A stretch of 64,000 nucleotides of DNA from contig NW_026262659.1 in NCBI RefSeq assembly GCF_021869535.1, forward strand, positions 8,742,001 to 8,806,000. Reading direction: 5' to 3'. A model generated the notes under the pieces. It was not told where the DNA came from, did not search any database, and saw only the letters and a list, made by a program, of their open reading frames with translations. The position numbers were made by a program, and so were the translations under genes. Position 1 is the first letter of the stretch. Each line of letters begins with the position of its first letter. This document shows positions 22,186 through 32,441 of the stretch, one piece after another. This stretch comes from Mytilus californianus (Eukaryota; Mollusca; Bivalvia; Mytilida; Mytilidae).

Positions 22186-25100
22186 CTGTAAAATTGTTAA
22201 TTGGATAAAAACACAGGTAAACAATTAATAAAAGAAAAATATAGGTCAAAATGAGGAAATGAAAAACAAATAATAAACAAAAGAGGGAGATAACCCAATT
22301 ACTAATGCAAACTTTGTCAGTTTAATTATTCAAAATGAAACTTGCTGTACCAGTCTGAAAACCATATATATAGTTAACTAAGATATTGTCTAATTATACA
22401 TTGGAGCCCTCAACATTATGGCAAGAATAAATTATCTATAATATTTGTATTAGCTATTTGTGGTCGACATTTTTTTTTAAATGTCCTAGTTTTTTTTTAT
22501 TAGGATTAAACTGTTTGGAAAAGTTTCTAGAATTGTTTATAGAAAAGTATTCAGTCTACACAATCAAAAACATCAATAAAAGTTATTATGTCAGCCATGG
22601 TATGATGGCCTCTTCATAACACCTTCCTGGCATTCACTACACATTTACTTTGTAGTTTCGTATCAAGTATTAACTTTATCTTTTATAACTTGTATAATTT
22701 CTGCCAAATCTTTTTTATGTTGAAATCTTCTGCGGTCTTTTTTCATTTTGATTTTTTTTCCTGTCTTTTTTATTTAATTTTGAACTTTTGTGCTTTGTGG
22801 TTTTTTTTCAACAACAACATATCTGTTAAATCTTTTTTCAACTGGGGACATATATCTGCTGAATATTTTTTCCATGCGACTTGTTCAGATCTCTGATTTT
22901 TTTTTATTCTGAACTTTGCTGCTGAATCATAATTTTACAGTGACCATAAATTTTGAATATTATTTGTCATGACCATAATGTGTTCATGTGACACCAGTTG
23001 GATTGGAATATTTGACAACTATCTTACATTACTAACAATTTTATTCTATTTTTAACTATTCGTAATAGCTATTCTTGCTATACCACTCCACTAGGACAGT
23101 AATATAATTCAATATTTACCCACTTAAATGTCAAAAACATTTCTTTAATTGGAATTAATTAAGTTAAAGGTGCAAAATCTACCCTGAATGTAAGTTGTAA
23201 AGCCAATGGAATTGCACTTTGTAAAGAATAAATTCTTCTTAACCCTTTTCATAATGTGTATATTTTATTCATAAATTTAATTAACAAACGTTTACAGTAA
23301 ATTATGCCAAGAACAGACTGTGAGTTGCCCTTTTTTTTAATAAAGCCTGTTTCCTAATGGTACATCATCAAGTTTAGGAATCAATACTAATGTCTACAAA
23401 ATAACAGAATCAAATTAAGTTACACAAAACTGCCATCAAATTCATGTAACAATCCTATTTATAATTTACTTCCTGGTATATAAATATTGTTAATAACAAC
23501 AACGACCATGATTTCTGGGTAATTATATAAGGAGTGAGGTCCAGATTGCAGACAGAGACTCAGTGCAGTGACATAAACAACATTAACATACAGGGAAATT
23601 GTTATGCATTTGTGTGTTTGTGTGTGTACTTTTACAGTGTTAACCTGACGAATTCCCCACTACCACAACTTCATTGACCAAATGTTACAGTACTCTCCCC
23701 TTCATGTCACCAAAGTTAACATTCCTTTTTTTCTTTCTTTCTAAAATGTTTACATTTGTCTCTTTTTTCTTCTTTCTAAAATATTTACACTTGTCTATCT
23801 ACAAATGACTGATATATGCCCATTTTGACTGGACACTGATACAGCTGTGTCCCCCCAAAAATATAGATTACTGCTTGTGTGTCAATCACTGACTTAGCAG
23901 TAATGAAAACAGGGTAAGATTTTAAGATGATTCAGGATCTTTAATGCTTACTTTTGTATTACTTCTATTTTGGTAAGGAATTAAAAAGACAAAATATTGT
24001 GATTTGTTAGTTTTCTTTAGCTGTGTTTTTTGACAAGAAAAGGTGGTGTAGATGGTAACGTTTGGCTTTTAAAGTGCTAACTACTACTACTACTATATGT
24101 ACAACAGGTATCAACATACACAGAATATTGCTGCTTTGATCAACCATTGATACTATGATAGAATTACACAGTAGCTACTACAGTACACTAAATCTTGCTG
24201 AATTAAATAAATAAATTTTTCAACACGATCAGGTGTATGCAGATTTACATGTATAAAGCTTTTAAAACATTGTAATTCTTCATAATATAAAACAAATCAT
24301 TATATAAATATTTAGTTAAAAAATAATTGTCACAAAACAAGGCAAATACTACCAAAGACAAAGTACTCTATGCAATAATTACTAAAAATATTAAATCAGT
24401 GTAAATAACTGCGCATTTTTCTGACTAAACGCATGAAAAACATGCATGCACCTCTAACATGCTTCTGTCTATAACATGCATGTAACATATCTCAATAATT
24501 AAATCTTGTTTCACCTGTTAACCTGTATGGATAAAATCCATTGATTTCTTGCATGCTAGTCAAACCCATTTTAGCCTAATATCTAAGCAATATTACAAGC
24601 AATGATCTCACAGAAACATTACTAAGCACTTAAAATTCAGATCCGAAATCCTTCAACTTAGAACATAAACAGAATCAAAACTTGCAGAACAGCAGTATGA
24701 CATTCATAACAGATTTTTAAAATGTATATAACATATCATCCAGACCTTGATGTATACTGAGTGTATCCAGGATAAAAACAACATGTTTATCAACTGAATA
24801 GATTTTTTTTTTTACTTATTTTTCCTTTTTCCTTATTTTCTTAAGAAATGCTCTATATAATATGTGTATTTTTCTGATATTAACTTCTAGATGATATGTA
24901 CATGAGAAAGTAAAACAAGAATTTAATTCTGTAGATTTTCTTTTTCCTATGAGGTGTGAAAACTTTTGTCTCAATTTTTTATCTCAAGACATTAAGAAAA
25001 GCTTCTGATTAATATATGAATCTGATCATTTTTTTCTTTATCAGCTTAAAACAGTATTCCTATTATCATGACAATTTGTTCTGTCCTGTATTTCAAACCA

Positions 25101-25449
25101 ATATTTTGTGTTTTCATAATATTAAAGACCATCTACCAGTATGGACTCATGCACATGGTTAGCAGTATAGGATAGCATGCAGGCAATGCGGACACAAAAA
25201 TGATGCAAATGAGAATGGCAGCAGAAAGGCTTTATAAGAAGGTCAAACATTTAGGAAATACAGCTATTTTTTTTCTTACAATATTTTGTATCTTTAATTC
25301 CATATTTTTTTTCCTTATTTTATTGTTAGAACTTATTTCTCGTTTTCAGACAATTTCAATTGAATATTTTTCAAATGGTGTAGAAATAAATAAGATATTT
25401 TATTTTCATCATGTTCATTTATCCAGTTTCATAAATAATTGAGTACTTC
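22186..25449. other. Non-coding, intron-like, low-complexity patches
   Basis: The stretch is AT-rich with many T-runs, notably 22470-22910, where short T-rich phrases ending in ATATCTG recur imperfectly. No exon with matched splice sites was found. The window 25140-25240 has mixed composition on the plus strand but stops in all useful frames. Confidence 0.5.
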
Positions 25450-25578
25450 TTAAGCCTTTCGGGATATAATTTGCCTTTGCATAGGATTGGCAAATACATC
25501 TAAAATTGCCTGCAATTTGGCACGTGGTCGAGGAAAAAAATTACGTTCCTGTGGGGGCAGAGGGAAGAATGATTCCAA
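25450..25578 (-). CDS. Candidate terminal exon of a minus-strand host gene
   Basis: On the minus strand TTGATTTTCAG is followed by an open frame of 42 codons ending in TAA at 25450-25452. A second, very pyrimidine-rich acceptor (TTCCCTCTGCCCCCACAG) lies 30 nt inside in the same frame. The peptide contains SFFPLPPQ, ERNFFPRPRAKLQAILD and ends QRQIISRKA, which is protein-like. Both this exon and 22129-22185 start with Leu-Glu in phase 0, so they could be alternative 3' ends of one gene. The gene was not identified. Confidence 0.45.
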   Translation of the reverse strand: MESFFPLPPQERNFFPRPRAKLQAILDVFANPMQRQIISRKA

Positions 25579-26134
25579 CTGAAAATCAACAAGATCAAAA
25601 TATGCGTGAAATAAACAAAAAAATTGATTACAAGCAAATAAATAAAATTATTACGATGATGAAAAACAATGGCATAGTGTGAACGTGTCTTAATTAAAAT
25701 CATGCATGGTATTTGAAATCGTGGGAGGTTAAAGGTCAGTTACTAAATAACCCTGTTGTTGTAACCTATACCTAAATACTATCAGTAGCATGGATTCTTC
25801 TGTTTTCTATGTCTATTTTCAAGATCTGTGGTTGAAGAAAATAAGGGAAATTATCCCTTTATAATGATTAACATCTTTGTCATACATAATTTATGACATA
25901 TCTTTGTTTCTGGTTTTATACAATACATGTATTATCTACTGCTGATATTGTTAAGAAGAACGACAAAGTAACAAGACTACAATATATCTTGTGATTTATG
26001 TTTTTTTGTAAACATGTGTACAAAATTGATTTCTACATTGTTCTAAGGCACAGAAATAATCAGCATGTATTCATTAGGATTGATTAATTCTATACAGTGA
26101 TCTTGCTTTTAATATCTGAGCATTCTATGGTATA
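25579..26134. other. Non-coding, intron-like
   Basis: Nothing beyond AT-rich unique-looking sequence is seen. Confidence 0.5.
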
Positions 26135-26725
26135 GTACTGAAATTATCATTGTTGTGTTTGAGTTTTTGTTGTTCTTTATACTGCTTATACTTTTCTGGT
26201 TTTTATTGCACATGAATTGTGTTTTATGTACCTTGTTTAACCCTTTGTGTGTATGGGTATTGTTCATTGTTGAAAGCTGTGAAAACTTTTTGGTCTCTGG
26301 TGGAGATTTGACTCATTGGCAATCATACCACATCTTCTTATTTCTAGATTGAAAATTCATAAAACGAATGGAAAACAACTACCATTTTCCTGACTTGGTA
26401 CAGGCATTTCCTTATGTAGAAAATGGTGGATTAATCCTGGTTTTCTAGCTAGCTGAACCTCTCACTTGTATGAGTTTTTGTTATTTTACGTTTTGTCACA
26501 CAGTTTTTAAAAAGGAAAATTAAAAAAACACGATCTCCAAAGAAAATTCAAAATGGAAAGTCCTTTATCAAATGACAAAATCTAAAGCTCAAACATAACA
26601 AATAAATGGAAAACAACTGTCATATTTTACTGGGTACAGGCATTTCCTTATGTTGAAAATGGTGGATTAAACGTGTTTTATAGCTAGCTAAACTTCTCAT
26701 TTGTATGATAGTCGCAGTCAATATT
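26135..26725 (+). repeat. Composite dispersed repeat
   Basis: The segment TTTGACTCATTGGCAATCATACCACATCTTCTTATTT matches 41510-41545 and, inverted, 43968-44000. It is followed by CCTGACTTGGTACAGGCATTTCCTTATG…AATGGTGGATTAA…AGCTAGCT, which occurs twice here (near 26376 and 26625) and again near 41568-41630. The same arrangement at two loci shows that it is a mobile or formerly mobile unit; class unknown. Confidence 0.6.
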
Positions 26726-27164
26726 GTGTGATAATCTTAATCACTATAAAAAAAACACACTAATATGTCAACATCGAAAAACAAAAAGTCATATAGACTA
26801 AGCACAAAAGCAAAAACGAAAGACAAGAATACAAAAAAAGATCACAGCACAACAAATGCAACACATTGGCGGGAAGCATAATTACCGAGCTACGCCAAAA
26901 GGATATTAAAAAAATGGACAAATGTTAACAGTTCATTTATAATTATGACCATATCAATGACAATTCATGTCAATATTTCAAATATTAGTCAGGTTTTAAT
27001 GACCTTGACAAAGGAGGAGGCTATGAGTTAACAGAAACGGTATAAGTTGGGTTTTTATTATTTCGTGTGCCTGCATCAAATATTTACTGTGGGGAAATGA
27101 AAACCTCTTTAGGTACATTAGTGAATGCTAATTGAGTCACATTCTATAAATAAAGCTATTATTA
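26726..27164. other. Non-coding stretch
   Basis: No coding or structural signal was recognised apart from A-rich tracts. Confidence 0.5.
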
Positions 27165-28025
27165 TCTATACTATTAAACGAGAAGACCTCATTTTGTGTT
27201 TCGCTTCTCTTCCTTCCCCAATAAATTAATCATCATGCCTCTGTGTCCTATAGGTACCATGCATAGTCGCATTTGTCATCCATTCTTATGATTATTCAGT
27301 TTGGGTTGTTTTGGTAGAAAAACGAAGAAAAAGGCGTCCGGATATTGTTTGCGTCATCAGACCGACTTTTAAGTCATACCCGAGACTTCCGGATTTTTAA
27401 CTTTAAAAGAGGGGTAAAGGTTTCGTGCAACGTGTTTTGCCACTTTTTATTTCACGTGCAGCCGTGAAAAGGGTTCGTTATTCACCGTGTTTCTTGAAAT
27501 CGATAAAGAGATCAATATGCAAGAAATTTTTAATTGTTCGCTCATTGTGAAATGGCAATTTTATTTCGCGTTCTCAGTCCGTGCAGATACCCCCCTTTAC
27601 TCCCCACTTTAAACATAATTTTCATAATTACGCGGGGACATGACAATTATTTTCGCGTTATTCTGCATGTATACTATGTCTATAATCCTAAAATAGATAG
27701 AGACTCTCTATATAATATAGCAGTGATCGCCGTGGAGAAGAAACTTGGAAATCACGGATAGTTAATAGAAAACACACTTTATTTATATTATATGTATGTT
27801 CATAGTCATGATACAGAAACGCGAAAATCATGGAATTTAACAGAGAGCAAAAAAATAACGGACTCTGGAAAAAGGGAGAGGGCTTAAAATAATTGTCCTG
27901 TCTCCAAGTGCCTATGACTCAGTTTGATACCTTTTCTGAAATTCCCCAGACATAAAATCTTTTACAACAGTTTACATACTTTCAACCATGCTCTAAATAC
28001 CCGCGATTTCGCGGGTGTGTTCTAG
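27165..28025 (+). mobile_element. Non-autonomous Helitron
   Basis: The 5' end is TCTATACTATTAAACG, starting with the obligatory TC. The 3' end has a 7-bp hairpin ACCCGCG-ATTT-CGCGGGT (27999-28016), five bases, then CTAG (28022-28025), matching the CTRR terminus. It sits between A (27164) and T (28026), the A/T target used by Helitrons, with no target duplication. It is 861 bp and encodes no Rep/helicase, so it depends on an autonomous relative. It is richer in CpG than its surroundings. Confidence 0.88.
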
Positions 28026-28395
28026 TTATTATTATAAGAGCTAACGTTCAACAGCGACCAACTTCAGTTATACAAGATCAAGATAAAGAAAAGGAATACA
28101 CAGGTTGTTTACTTGTCAGATTATAGTATTAGAAACCTTGAGAATTTGCTGGCTTAAGATAAACATACATAATGAGTTTAATAGTTCTGTAATTGATAGT
28201 CTATGATGATCGGTCATTTATTTCCGTTAGTATAGTGAGTGTCAATTAAAACGCAACAACAAATGGAACATTATTTTGTCTAAAGATTGAAACCATTTAT
28301 CTCCCATGAAATATATCAGTAGCTATGCAATTAACAGGATTTAAAGATATTTATAATAAATAATTATTTAGGGAAGAATATATTATACTATACAG
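28026..28395. other. Non-coding stretch
   Basis: Nothing was recognised between the Helitron and the SINE. Confidence 0.5.
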
Positions 28396-28622
28396 ACTAG
28401 ATGGTCTCGTGGTTAGCGTGCTTGTCTGAGTTCAGAATGTCGTAAGTTCGAACCTTTTCCAGCTAGATCAAACAAAAGACTTTGAAATAGGTATCCGGTC
28501 AACATGTCGGACTAGCACAAAGCATCGTTTATTCATCATTCATTCACATGTTCACATCATGAATATGCATATATATTTGCTTTTATACGTTAAGCAGAAT
28601 TCATTCACTCACTCACTAAATT
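28396..28622 (+). mobile_element. tRNA-derived SINE
   Basis: TGGTCTCGTGG (28402-28412) resembles an A box with one mismatch, and AGTTCGAACC (28445-28454) resembles a B box; their spacing is that of a tRNA-derived pol III promoter. The body continues with GACTTTGAAATAGGTATCCGG and ends in ATTCATTCACTCACTCACT. The tRNA-like part would not fold into a full cloverleaf, so it is a SINE and not a functional tRNA gene. The 3' end is approximate. Confidence 0.65.
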
Positions 28623-28834
28623 AATATGATAGATCCAAATGAATTAAGAAACATGTACAATACCCTAAGTTATTATTTTTTTGTTGCTTTTATTATAAGT
28701 AGATAATGAAGTAACTGTTATAAAAAATCAAACTTGTTGTGTTGCGCTTTTGTACGTACTCAGTATTGTGCAAGTTCATAATACGTTCAAAATGTGAAGG
28801 AATAGTTAATACTCATTTATATCAGTCAACATAT

Positions 28835-29148
28835 TGTGGTGCCGTTGGATGATTGATACACCGCTTTAGCGGTTCTCCAATATAGGAGGAATATGATATC
28901 TGAAACCGGGAACCATACAAGCCTAAACCTCGCTCTCTATATGATGGGAAAACGGATAGAAGGAACAGACCAAAAACAAGGAACCAGACAGGAACCAGGC
29001 AGAGCCTCACTTCTATTTTCCAAGCTTCAAGCAAGACAGTTCGCTTTCTCTAAGACTGCAGAGTTGTGTTATAATAAGCTTATTCTAGGAGAACTTGAGT
29101 CAGATATTCAGGTAATATTGCATTACACGCCCAACCACAATCGCTACA
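28835..29148 (+). repeat. 5' LTR
   Basis: It starts TGTGGTGCCG and ends TCGCTACA (TG...CA). A small hairpin ACCGCT-TT-AGCGGT lies at 28860-28873. The TATA-like CTCTATATGA lies near 28939. Short ORFs in both strands are repeated unchanged in the 3' LTR and are not genes. Confidence 0.95.
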
Positions 29149-29149
29149 T

Positions 29150-29158
29150 TGGTGTCAG
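29150..29158 (+). promoter_or_regulatory. Primer-binding site, tRNA-Leu type
   Basis: TGGTGTCAG, one base after the LTR, is complementary to the CTGACACCA 3' end typical of animal tRNA-Leu. Its last three bases form part of a 7-bp hairpin CAGATGT-AAAA-ACATCTG (29156-29173), so the primer site and a stem overlap. tRNA choice is inferred from the 9-base match. Confidence 0.75.
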
Positions 29159-30146
29159 ATGTAAAAACATCTGAAACCGCAAAAAATACCTGAAATTGTC
29201 ATTAGAATTTCGTGCGAGTTTTCGCGGGGAAATTGTCAAATTTATCGGATTTGAAGTTTGAGTTTCTCGCGATTTATAATTCGTATACAATACATATTTA
29301 TGTCCCAATACACATAAAACAATTATTGTTTTGCTCCACTGTAGTTATATAAACAGTGAAGTGAAGTTTGTTGCACTTTTTCAATATATATTTGAAACAG
29401 TGAAGGGAGACAACTGTGTTGTTTACAATTTGCACAGTATATATAAATCAAGTTGAAATAAATACATTTTAACAGTATTTGTGTGATAGTAGACAGAAAT
29501 TTCTATAAACTAAATAAAATAAAACCACACACAAGCTTGAACTGTTACATGTATGAAAATTTTTCATTATTGAATATTGGTCAATAAACCGGACAACTGG
29601 TATTGACTTTTCAATAATTCATACATGAATATATTTCAATTTACTGAAATTTGGTACAATTCGAGACAATAAACCGGACAACTGGTATTGACTATTAAAC
29701 AATTTATTAAAAAAAAAAAAAAGGGACAAAAACAAAACAAACAAACACACACAAACCGTCATTTTCATTTGTAATACATTTTCCGGATAAGCTGGATAAA
29801 TGTATTGATACAATAAAATTTATGATTGGTAAATTATTACGTCAAGCTTTGATCCTTAGAAAATTTCGTAATTCTACCACCATAGTCGTTGATAGTTTGT
29901 GATTTTGCTATATTTATAACATTTTTACATATTGATTTTTCTACATATATATTTCAATAAAGAATTTTCATATACAAATTGCATATTATTGTACGTGTAC
30001 TGATATTACATTTAAAAGTTTGTTTCTTTTGACAAAATAGTTATACATATACATACATTTTTATTTTTTTTTGTATGTGTTAATACCGGATTAACTGGTT
30101 TTGATACAATTAATCTTGAATTGTCTGTTTAGTTCTTACATATTAT

Positions 30147-30177
<31 letters not shown>

Positions 30178-30476
30178 GTGTGTCTTATTCCGGATTAACT
30201 GGTTTTGATACATTCATTCTAAAATTGTTCATTAATTTCAAGTATAAGGAAATTAGAATAAAAAGATAAGTTAAATAAATTCAAGAAAATTTGAACTATT
30301 CTTATTGGTAATACTAAATAATTTTTATTAGATTTTTGATACTTGGTAATTTTTTCTTTTAGATATTTATATTTCAAGAGGTAAACTATAATTTTTGATA
30401 TAGAGATTTATTTGTACTATTTATTGTACACTTGTTAATTTTTATTGTGGAACTATTTATCTGTTCATATCTCAAT
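29159..30476 (+). promoter_or_regulatory. Long 5' leader of the TatD element
   Basis: There is no long ORF. It contains two copies of CCGGACAACTGG (29589, 29674), one CCGGATAAGCTGG (29783) and two CCGGATTAACTGG (30086, 30190), the last two each followed by TTTTGATACA. A run of about 28 T lies at 30149-30177. The leader is unusually long for a gypsy element and probably holds packaging and expression signals; the repeated 13-mer is the only clear structure. Confidence 0.6.
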
Positions 30477-32441
30477 ATGGCGATGAAACAAACGGTAAAT
30501 ATTAATACGGCGGATATTGAGGAATTGATGACTTTAAAAGATATTGGACAAAAAAGAGCTCAATTAATCTTGACTGAAAGGACTAAATTAGGAACCTTAA
30601 CAGCAGAGACACTTAAAGCCATAGAGGGAATACCAAGTAATATCTGGGACCCATTTATTTATATGGGAAGGGTCATATTCGAAGAACAACTTGATACTAA
30701 AGATACTGAAAAAGAAAAAAATGTCCAGCCAGAGAATCAACAAGTGACTGCACAGTACGAAGAACTAGTTACAAAACAACAAGATCAACTTCAGCAACAA
30801 GAAAAAGTTATTGAAGATTATAAGACTAAGTTAATGATCGCTGATCAAGATAAGAAATCAATGCAACAAGATATAAAAAAACAGTTATCAGATATACAGA
30901 GCCAATGCACTGCACAGCTTACAGCCAAGACTGAAGAATTGGAAGAAGTGTTGGACTCCATGCAGAAATCTAAAAACAAATTGGAACAAGAGCTACATTA
31001 TGTTAAAATGGAAGAACGCCAGCGAGGTGATAAACTTGAATCGACACTGGAAAGTGAAAGAAAAGAATTTGAACAACATTTAATAGACATGCAACATAAA
31101 ATGAATACGGAAATGGTCCAAAAAAATCAAGAACTTGAAAAGTCATTTTATCAGTTGAAGTCAGAGAGGGAAATGCTTATGAATAAAGTGGAGGAACAAG
31201 CTAAACTTATTGATAATGGCAGAGAAAAAATCAAAAGTCAACAGAAGGATCTTGAATTGAAAGATCAACAATATGCCACCAAGGTCCAGAAATTAGAAGA
31301 TGAATATAAAACAAAAACATTTTCAAAGTTGGTAGAAACAACAGGAAATCTTGCACCAGATAACATCTATAAATCCAAAATCACTTCAAGGATCGATGAG
31401 AATAAATCAGCGGTTAAGATGGAAGAAAATCAATCAAGCGTGTCAGCAGTAAAGAGTACACCTAAAACTACACTAGATGAACGTACTAGTTCCAGATATA
31501 GAAATGAAGGTCCAATAGCGCCAAAACTAGCAACATTTGACGGTAAGAGCGAGTGGAAACCTTATTATTTACAGTTCATACACATTGCCAACAAGTACAA
31601 CTGGGATACACAGCAAAAGTTGGATAAACTTATTGAGTGTTTAAGAGACAAAGCTCTTAAATTTTTTAGTACCAGACCACCATCAATACAAACTGATTTT
31701 AAATTACTGTCAGATAAACTTAACCAGAGGTTTGGTAACAAGGATCTTCCATACACAATACGCCGACAGTTACAAGATGTTAGACAGAATGGTGATGAAA
31801 TGATTGATGAGTTTGTTGAACGAGTGCAAGAGATGGCAACAGATGGCCATATAGACACACCTGAACATGTTGTTGAGACAATTTCTGTCGACGCATTCTT
31901 GAAAGGTTGTACTGATAAAAAAGCAGCATTACTAGCCATGGAGAAAAATCCTACCAGAATGGACCAGGCTCTTCAGTTTGTTAAGAGTTCAATACATAAT
32001 CAGAGAGTTCTACTTGGTTACAAGAAGAGTGATGTAAGGAGAGTACAGTTCGAAAAATATGACCAGGATGACTCAGATGGTGAGTCAGAGATAGCAGTAA
32101 GAGTTGTAAATAAAAAACCAAACTATGTACCTTGGCAGGAAACTATTGAAAAGCGTGTCCTAAAAACTGAACAGGATATAACGGGAATTAACAACAATGT
32201 AGGAAAAATATTGAAGATACTGGAATCCAGAAGCAATGATAATAGGAGACCTAGATCACCATCACCAAACAGAAGTCCAGCACGAACAGTCACTTGCTAC
32301 ACTTGTAATCAAGAGGGACACTACAGTAATCAGTGTGAAAATAAGAGTAATAGTTCATCTCCAATGAGAAGGAATAGGTCACCATCACCTATTAATTCCA
32401 GACCAAATGTTCATTTAAACGAGCAAGGATCGAAGAAGTAG
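30477..32441 (+). CDS. gag: Gag with N-terminal helix-hairpin-helix and long coiled coil
   Basis: The ATG at 30477 (MAMKQTVNINTADIEEL) is the first in the frame; the frame is also open upstream of it. Residues about 6-50 match a ComEA-type helix-hairpin-helix (VNINTADIEEL, DIGQKRAQLIL). Residues about 75-285 form a Glu/Lys/Gln-rich coiled coil. Residues about 345-530 look like a retrotransposon capsid (WKPYYLQFIHIANKYNW, ALKFFSTRP, FVERVQEM). Near 606-619 is one CCHC knuckle, CYTCNQEGHYSNQC, in an Arg/Ser/Pro-rich tail. At 654 aa it is larger than typical gypsy Gags. It would assemble the particle and package RNA; the N-terminal DNA-binding-type fold is unexpected. It ends in TAG at 32439-32441. 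Confidence 0.9.
   Translation: MAMKQTVNINTADIEELMTLKDIGQKRAQLILTERTKLGTLTAETLKAIEGIPSNIWDPFIYMGRVIFEEQLDTKDTEKEKNVQPENQQVTAQYEELVTKQQDQLQQQEKVIEDYKTKLMIADQDKKSMQQDIKKQLSDIQSQCTAQLTAKTEELEEVLDSMQKSKNKLEQELHYVKMEERQRGDKLESTLESERKEFEQHLIDMQHKMNTEMVQKNQELEKSFYQLKSEREMLMNKVEEQAKLIDNGREKIKSQQKDLELKDQQYATKVQKLEDEYKTKTFSKLVETTGNLAPDNIYKSKITSRIDENKSAVKMEENQSSVSAVKSTPKTTLDERTSSRYRNEGPIAPKLATFDGKSEWKPYYLQFIHIANKYNWDTQQKLDKLIECLRDKALKFFSTRPPSIQTDFKLLSDKLNQRFGNKDLPYTIRRQLQDVRQNGDEMIDEFVERVQEMATDGHIDTPEHVVETISVDAFLKGCTDKKAALLAMEKNPTRMDQALQFVKSSIHNQRVLLGYKKSDVRRVQFEKYDQDDSDGESEIAVRVVNKKPNYVPWQETIEKRVLKTEQDITGINNNVGKILKILESRSNDNRRPRSPSPNRSPARTVTCYTCNQEGHYSNQCENKSNSSSPMRRNRSPSPINSRPNVHLNEQGSKK

Noticed and set aside
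28396..28470. Functional tRNA gene
   Set aside because: A- and B-box-like sequences are present, but no acceptor stem or complete cloverleaf; it fits a SINE.
13626..28622. LINE and SINE sharing a 3' end for mobilisation
   Set aside because: Both end in ATTC/CACT-type repeats, but the sequence before the tails is not alike by eye.
28893..29174. 93-codon ORF repeated at 38089-38367
   Set aside because: It lies in the two LTRs and reads over the LTR border; repetition comes from the LTRs, not from a gene family.
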